DNA of 9,872 bases, taken from NCBI GenBank assembly GCA_937951455.1, contig CALFBU010000174.1, positions 1 to 9,872 of the forward strand, given 5' to 3'. Shown piece after piece: positions 6,476-9,872 of this stretch; positions within the stretch are counted from its first letter, which is position 1, and every line of letters begins with the position of its first letter. The notes under the pieces are model-generated. The model saw only the letters and a program-made list of their open reading frames with translations. It was not told the DNA's origin and searched no databases. The translations under genes and the position numbers were made by a program. The stretch comes from an uncultured Rhizobiaceae group bacterium (lineage in GTDB: Bacteria; Pseudomonadota; Alphaproteobacteria; Rhizobiales; Rhizobiaceae).

Positions 6476-6497
6476 GTAAAAGATGGGATCGGCTCCA

Positions 6498-7634
6498 ATG
6501 TCCAAAGCTGATTATTATGAGTTACTGGGTGCTTCAAAAAACGCTGACGAAAGAGAGCTGAAAAGCGCTTTTCGCAAAATGGCGATGAAACATCATCCCG
6601 ATCGCAATCCTGACGATGCGGGTGCAGAAGCCAAGTTCAAGGAAATCAACGAAGCTTATGAGGTTTTAAAAGACCCACAAAAACGCGCGGCCTACGATCA
6701 ATACGGCCATGCTGCCTTTGAGCAAGGCGGCGGCGGCTTTGGCGGTGGAGCGGGCGGCTTTTCGGATATCTTCGAAGATATTTTCGGTGAAATGATGGGC
6801 GGCGGTGCCGGTCGTCGCGGTGGCGGTGCGCGTTCTAGTGGCCGTGAACGCGGCGCTGACTTGCGTTATAACATGGAAGTCTCGCTGGAAGACGCTTTCA
6901 ACGGCAAATCTGCTGAAATCAGCGTGCCAACTGCTGTTGGCTGTGAAACCTGTTCGGGTTCGGGTGCCAAACCAGGGTCATCACCTGTAACCTGTAACAC
7001 CTGCGGCGGTGTCGGTCGTGTGCGCGCTTCCCAAGGCTTCTTCTCGGTTGAGAGAACTTGCCCTGAATGTCAGGGACGTGGCGAAGTTATTTCAGATCCG
7101 TGCAGCGATTGTCATGGTCAAGGACGTGTCACCAAGGAACGTACCTTAAGCGTTGATATTCCTGCAGGTATTGAAGACGGCGTTCGCATTCGTTTGGGTG
7201 GTGAAGGTGAAGCTGGTGCACGCGGTGGACCTCCTGGTGATCTTTACATTTTCCTCAGCATCAAAAGTCATGAGTTCTTCCAACGCGATGGTGCGGATCT
7301 TTTCTGCAAAATTCCAATTTCAATGGCAACTGCTGCCTTGGGTGGACAATTTGAAGTTGCCTGTCTCGACAGTACAAAATCACGGGTCAAAGTTCCTGAA
7401 GGCACGCAGACTGGAAAACAGTTCAGACTGCGTGGCAAGGGCATGCCGATCATGCGCTCAAGTGACTTTGGCGATTTATACATTCAAGTGGTGACCGAAA
7501 CGCCACAAAACTTGAGTAAACGCCAGCGCGAACTACTTGAAGAGTTTGAAGAGATTTCGTCGAAGGAAAACAATCCTGAATCTGAAGGCTTTTTCAAAAG
7601 AATGAAAAGTTTCCTAGACAGTCTGGCTGATTAA
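6498..7634 (+). CDS. dnaJ: Co-chaperone DnaJ (Hsp40)
   Basis: DnaJ delivers unfolded proteins to DnaK and triggers its ATP hydrolysis. The 378 residues form a complete class A J-protein. The J domain is 3-66 with HPD at 33-35. A Gly/Phe-rich linker follows at about 76-112. Four zinc-binding CxxCxGxG repeats start at C149 (CETCSGSG), C166 (CNTCGGVG), C188 (CPECQGRG) and C202 (CSDCHGQG). The C-terminal substrate domains run to a typical [14 protein letters not shown] end. I chose ATG 6498, which gives the standard [11 protein letters not shown] start, over ATG 6483, which would add five residues and follows no ribosome site. The site for 6498 is itself weak (GGGA at 6485-6488). It lies downstream of the terminator at 6436-6475 and 15 bases before the next gene. 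Confidence 0.98.
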   Translation: MSKADYYELLGASKNADERELKSAFRKMAMKHHPDRNPDDAGAEAKFKEINEAYEVLKDPQKRAAYDQYGHAAFEQGGGGFGGGAGGFSDIFEDIFGEMMGGGAGRRGGGARSSGRERGADLRYNMEVSLEDAFNGKSAEISVPTAVGCETCSGSGAKPGSSPVTCNTCGGVGRVRASQGFFSVERTCPECQGRGEVISDPCSDCHGQGRVTKERTLSVDIPAGIEDGVRIRLGGEGEAGARGGPPGDLYIFLSIKSHEFFQRDGADLFCKIPISMATAALGGQFEVACLDSTKSRVKVPEGTQTGKQFRLRGKGMPIMRSSDFGDLYIQVVTETPQNLSKRQRELLEEFEEISSKENNPESEGFFKRMKSFLDSLAD

Positions 7635-7649
7635 ACCAAAAGGTAAATT

Positions 7650-8222
7650 ATGACTACTCCAAAAATTTTGTGTTTCTCAGGGTCAACACGATCCGGTTCC
7701 ATTAACGTTCGATTACTTGATTCAGCAGTCAAAGAGCTTTCAGCGCTTGATTGCGAAGTAACGCGTATTTCTCTCGAAGATTATCCGCTTCCAATTTACA
7801 ATGGTGATTTGGAAGAAAAAGAAGGCGTTCCAGAAAACGCTGTAAAGCTTGCAAAACTGATGAGCGAGCATGACGGATATTTCGTAACGTGTCCTGAGTA
7901 TAATGGCTCGCTAACTCCCTTGATGAAAAACACCATCGACTGGATGACGCGAGTACCTGCGGAACAAGCTGTTCCCTTCAAGGACAAAGTCGGTGCGATT
8001 GCTGCCTGTTCACCAGGTGGCATGGGAGGCATCGCCATGCTGTATCACCTTCGCGAAATTCTGGTACGTCTTGGTTCCTTGATTGTCAGCGAGCAAGTAG
8101 CTGTTGGTAACGGCTTTGATGCATTTGACGATCATGACAAATTAAAAGATGAACGTAGTAGCCAGTTTTTAACAGCTACCTGTAAATCGCTTGCCACCAA
8201 GGCAGCCCTTTTGAAAGTCTGA
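7650..8222 (+). CDS. NADPH-dependent FMN reductase family protein
   Basis: The 190-residue protein belongs to the NADPH-dependent FMN reductase family (flavodoxin-like fold, as in azoreductase/chromate reductase-type enzymes). The N-terminal strand and phosphate loop are KILCFSGSTRSGSIN (5-19). The signature CPEYNGSLTPLMKNTIDW lies at 81-98, and a glycine-rich SPGGMGG at 121-127 is where flavin and the partner subunit usually meet. It most likely reduces a flavin, quinone or other small acceptor with NAD(P)H; the actual acceptor is not predictable. AAAAGG (7637-7642) precedes ATG 7650. It lies 15 bases after dnaJ and 3 before pyrF, so cotranscription is likely. It is only distantly similar to the oxidoreductase at 2980, so it is not a recent duplicate. 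Confidence 0.9.
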   Translation: MTTPKILCFSGSTRSGSINVRLLDSAVKELSALDCEVTRISLEDYPLPIYNGDLEEKEGVPENAVKLAKLMSEHDGYFVTCPEYNGSLTPLMKNTIDWMTRVPAEQAVPFKDKVGAIAACSPGGMGGIAMLYHLREILVRLGSLIVSEQVAVGNGFDAFDDHDKLKDERSSQFLTATCKSLATKAALLKV

Positions 8223-8225
8223 TCC

Positions 8226-8918
8226 ATGACCCCCAAAGACCGCCTGATTGTTCCGCTTGATGTAGCAACGGTTATGGACGCGGAAGCAATGGTGGATACT
8301 TTGGGAGATACGGTATCCTTTTATAAAATAGGTCATCAATTGGCGTTTTCGGGTGGGTTGAATTTTATTCGTGAATTACGCGATATGGGTAAACAGGTTT
8401 TCCTCGACATGAAGCTGTTGGACATCGATAATACGATAGAAAAAGGCGTCGAGAACATTGTTAAAATGGGGGTTCAAATGACAACCCTTCACGCTTACCC
8501 AAATGCCATGAAAGCCGCTGTTAAAGCAGCGCAAGGGTCAGACCTTTGTTTATTGGGCGTCACGGTTTTAACCTCAATGGATGATGACGACCTGAAAAAT
8601 GCCGGCTACGCACATGAGGCAAAAGAACTTGTGCTCAAACGCGCTCAACAGGCGAGCGACCTTGGCATGGGCGGTGTTGTGGCATCTGCTCAGGAATCAG
8701 CTGGTATCCGTGAGATTATCAATCCAAAAATGGCAATTGTCACGCCAGGCATCAGGCCAGCAGGGTCTGAGGTTGGCGACCAAAAACGCGTCATGACACC
8801 AGCAGATGCCATTAAAGCAGGTTCAACACATTTGGTGGTTGGCAGACCGATTACGGCCGCAGATGACCCTAAAAAATCGGCACAAAACATCATAGATGAA
8901 ATCGCTAACGCATTATGA
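8226..8918 (+). CDS. pyrF: Orotidine 5'-phosphate decarboxylase PyrF
   Basis: PyrF decarboxylates OMP to UMP, the last step of de novo pyrimidine synthesis. The 230-residue protein is a complete single-domain TIM barrel of the bacterial subfamily. It opens with DRLIVPLDV (5-13). The catalytic charge network is in [12 protein letters not shown] (59-70), with Asp61, Lys63 and Asp66. The phosphate-binding ends TPGIRP (173-178) and VGRPI (205-209) are intact. ATG 8226 is 3 bases past the previous stop, and with no clear ribosome site of its own it is probably translated by coupling. It appears to be the last gene of a dnaJ-flavin reductase-pyrF run. Confidence 0.98.
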   Translation: MTPKDRLIVPLDVATVMDAEAMVDTLGDTVSFYKIGHQLAFSGGLNFIRELRDMGKQVFLDMKLLDIDNTIEKGVENIVKMGVQMTTLHAYPNAMKAAVKAAQGSDLCLLGVTVLTSMDDDDLKNAGYAHEAKELVLKRAQQASDLGMGGVVASAQESAGIREIINPKMAIVTPGIRPAGSEVGDQKRVMTPADAIKAGSTHLVVGRPITAADDPKKSAQNIIDEIANAL

Positions 8919-9028
8919 ACATTTGGTAATCTTAGCCAAATTCCTTGAAATCAGCCATTTTGATACCTACCTTTAGGTCAACTAAGGCTGAACCATTGTG
9001 GTAAAGCCGATTATTTCAGGGGTTAAAT
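8919..9028 (+). other. pyrF-DUF2852 intergenic region with weak inverted repeats
   Basis: ATTTGG (8921-8926) and CCAAAT (8936-8941) form a small hairpin just after the pyrF stop without a T-run. CAGCC (8952-8956) can pair with GGCTG (8986-8990), enclosing CCTTTAG/CTAAGG. A sigma70 promoter for the next gene is not obvious. AGGGG at 9018-9022 serves as its ribosome site. Confidence 0.35.
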
Positions 9029-9466
9029 ATGACAAATTCTATGATCCGCCCAGCCTGGACGCCGGTAACAATCGCCATGATGATATTTGGTTTTATCATC
9101 GCTTGGCCGCTGGGTTTGGCTATGCTTGCCTACATCATTTGGGGCGACCGTCTTGAGGTTTTCAAACAAGACGTAAACCGCGCAACCGACAAGGTTGCCG
9201 AGACTTTCAAGTCAGCAACGTCAAACCGTGACACACATTATTCAAGATCAGGTAATGCTGCATTTGATGAGTGGCGTGAAACTGAACTTGCAAGGCTGGA
9301 TGAAGAGCGTAAAAAGCTTGATGAGACCATGGCAGAATTCGATCGTTATCAAGCAGATCTTCGCCGTGCGCGCGACAAGGAAGAGTTCGACGAGTTTCTT
9401 AAATCTCGCAAGCGCAAACCTGCACCACGTTCCAAAAAGTCAGGTGGCGATATAATCGATACCTAA
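9029..9466 (+). CDS. DUF2852 family membrane protein
   Basis: This 145-residue protein matches my recollection of DUF2852, a family of unknown function found mainly in alphaproteobacteria. A short N-terminus with PAWTP leads into one hydrophobic segment, roughly residues 11-38, containing FGFIIAWPLGLAMLAYIIWG, which should cross the inner membrane once or form a tight hairpin. The remainder is soluble and highly charged: a linker with Ser/Thr/Asn, then a predicted helical or coiled-coil stretch from about 80 to 125 rich in Glu, Arg and Lys (FDEWRETELARLDEERKKLD and onwards), and a basic tail ending RKRKPAPRSKK. No catalytic motif is seen. AGGGG (9018-9022) precedes ATG 9029. It appears to be a single-gene unit closed by the terminator at 9491. 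Confidence 0.82.
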   Translation: MTNSMIRPAWTPVTIAMMIFGFIIAWPLGLAMLAYIIWGDRLEVFKQDVNRATDKVAETFKSATSNRDTHYSRSGNAAFDEWRETELARLDEERKKLDETMAEFDRYQADLRRARDKEEFDEFLKSRKRKPAPRSKKSGGDIIDT

Positions 9467-9490
9467 ATTTATCTTAGAGTTGAGTCGAAG

Positions 9491-9520
9491 AACGGGGCGC
9501 TTGCGCCCCGTTTTTGTTTT
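9491..9520 (+). terminator. Strong intrinsic terminator after the DUF2852 gene
   Basis: AACGGGGCGC (9491-9500) pairs perfectly with GCGCCCCGTT (9503-9512) and runs into TTTTTGTTTT. It is very GC-rich with a clean T tract and isolates the next gene from read-through. Confidence 0.93.
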
Positions 9521-9540
9521 CGTAATTGTTCAGAATCATT

Positions 9541-9546
9541 TATAAT
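9541..9546 (+). promoter_or_regulatory. -10 box TATAAT just before the metalloprotease start
   Basis: A perfect TATAAT ends 7 bases before the ATG at 9554. The expected transcription start would be at or within a base of the A of that ATG. No convincing -35 is present (TTTCGT at 9518-9523 with a 17-base spacer), and there is no ribosome site, so a leaderless message is possible. Confidence 0.42.
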
Positions 9547-9553
9547 TTACGCC

Positions 9554-9872
9554 ATGGCATTTTCATTTTTCAGACAACTACAAAAACGAGATCGCGATTT
9601 CGAGATAGAAATTGACGGTCAGCTTTTGCCTGTAAAAGTCGTTGAAAATGATCGCGCCAAACGCCTTACACTTAGATTATTTCCCGCTGGTGATGGGCTA
9701 AAAGTGACCACACCCGGTCATGTTGGGGATGATGAAATTGAAGAGTTTGTAAATCGTAATCGTAATTGGGCCGCAACCAGAATTGCAAGATTGCCAAAGC
9801 GGGTTGAACTCAATCATGGCGAAACAATCCCTTTCAAGGGCGTAGAGCATCAGATTATATCAAGCGGAAATC
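9554..9872 (+). CDS. YgjP/SprT-like (DUF45) zinc metalloprotease, N-terminal part (cut by window end)
   Basis: An open frame from ATG 9554 runs to the window end (106 codons seen). The peptide matches the N-terminal half of the YgjP-like DUF45 (M48/SprT-related) metal-dependent hydrolases: LPVKVVENDRAKRLTLRL, then GDGLKVTTPG, EIEEFVNRNRNW, RIARLP and a GETIPFKGVEHQI segment. In this family these precede the catalytic HExxH helix, which would lie beyond the window. The function is not well defined; members are predicted zinc proteases. ATG 9554 is the only usable start: the frame is open further upstream but has no ATG, GTG or TTG back to the terminator stem. The gene starts its own unit right after a strong terminator. 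Confidence 0.82.
   Translation, partial: MAFSFFRQLQKRDRDFEIEIDGQLLPVKVVENDRAKRLTLRLFPAGDGLKVTTPGHVGDDEIEEFVNRNRNWAATRIARLPKRVELNHGETIPFKGVEHQIISSGN

Noticed and set aside
6483..6497. DnaJ start at ATG 6483
   Set aside because: [11 protein letters not shown] from 6498 is the standard DnaJ beginning, and the five extra residues follow no ribosome site.
1..9872. CRISPR arrays, tRNA/rRNA genes, insertion sequences, phage genes or toxin-antitoxin pairs
   Set aside because: No repeat-spacer pattern, cloverleaf, transposase or matching small gene pair was seen on either strand.

Overview
The window looks like a chromosomal housekeeping segment of an alphaproteobacterium, most likely a Hyphomicrobiales (Rhizobiales) relative of moderate to low GC. 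Evidence: the order hisA-hisF-hisE-coaA, a dnaK-dnaJ locus close by with alkB next to it, a DUF2852 membrane protein (a family known mainly from alphaproteobacteria), and protein sequences that read as alphaproteobacterial throughout. I see no phage, IS element, CRISPR array, tRNA or rRNA. The species is not identifiable by eye.

Layout. 1-2290 (+): the end of a histidine operon, with the last codons of hisA, a 40-codon ORF whose start imitates that of hisF, then hisF, hisE and coaA. 2299-3573: a divergent pair, a TetR-family repressor (-) and a flavodoxin-fold NAD(P)H oxidoreductase (+), sharing a promoter region with three copies of a TTGAC-N4-GTCAA-type palindrome. 3649-4275 (-): alkB, the DNA/RNA alkylation repair dioxygenase. 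4495-7634 (+): dnaK and dnaJ, separated by a strong intrinsic terminator. 7650-8918 (+): a second small flavin reductase and pyrF, packed closely behind dnaJ. 9029-9466 (+): a DUF2852 membrane/coiled-coil protein followed by a strong terminator. 9554-9872 (+): the N-terminal part of a YgjP/SprT-like (DUF45) zinc metalloprotease, running off the window.

How the parts work together. hisA/F/E carry out middle and early steps of histidine synthesis and coaA starts CoA synthesis. DnaK-DnaJ form the Hsp70 chaperone pair, and alkB, transcribed divergently from dnaK, is a damage-repair gene that may share stress-responsive promoter DNA with it. The TetR/oxidoreductase pair is a self-contained, probably electrophile- or quinone-responsive detoxification module placed among core genes; it is somewhat AT-richer by spot count.

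Most of the window is conventional. The most unusual item is the hisA-hisF junction: a diverged second copy of the first 16 codons of hisF, fused to a short cysteine-containing tail and joined to both neighbours by ATGA stop/start overlaps. Second are the three-operator TetR promoter, the terminator inside dnaK-dnaJ, and the back-to-back alkB/dnaK promoter region built on a CTTG-CA-CAAG palindrome. I did not find convincing evidence for a wholly new multi-gene system.
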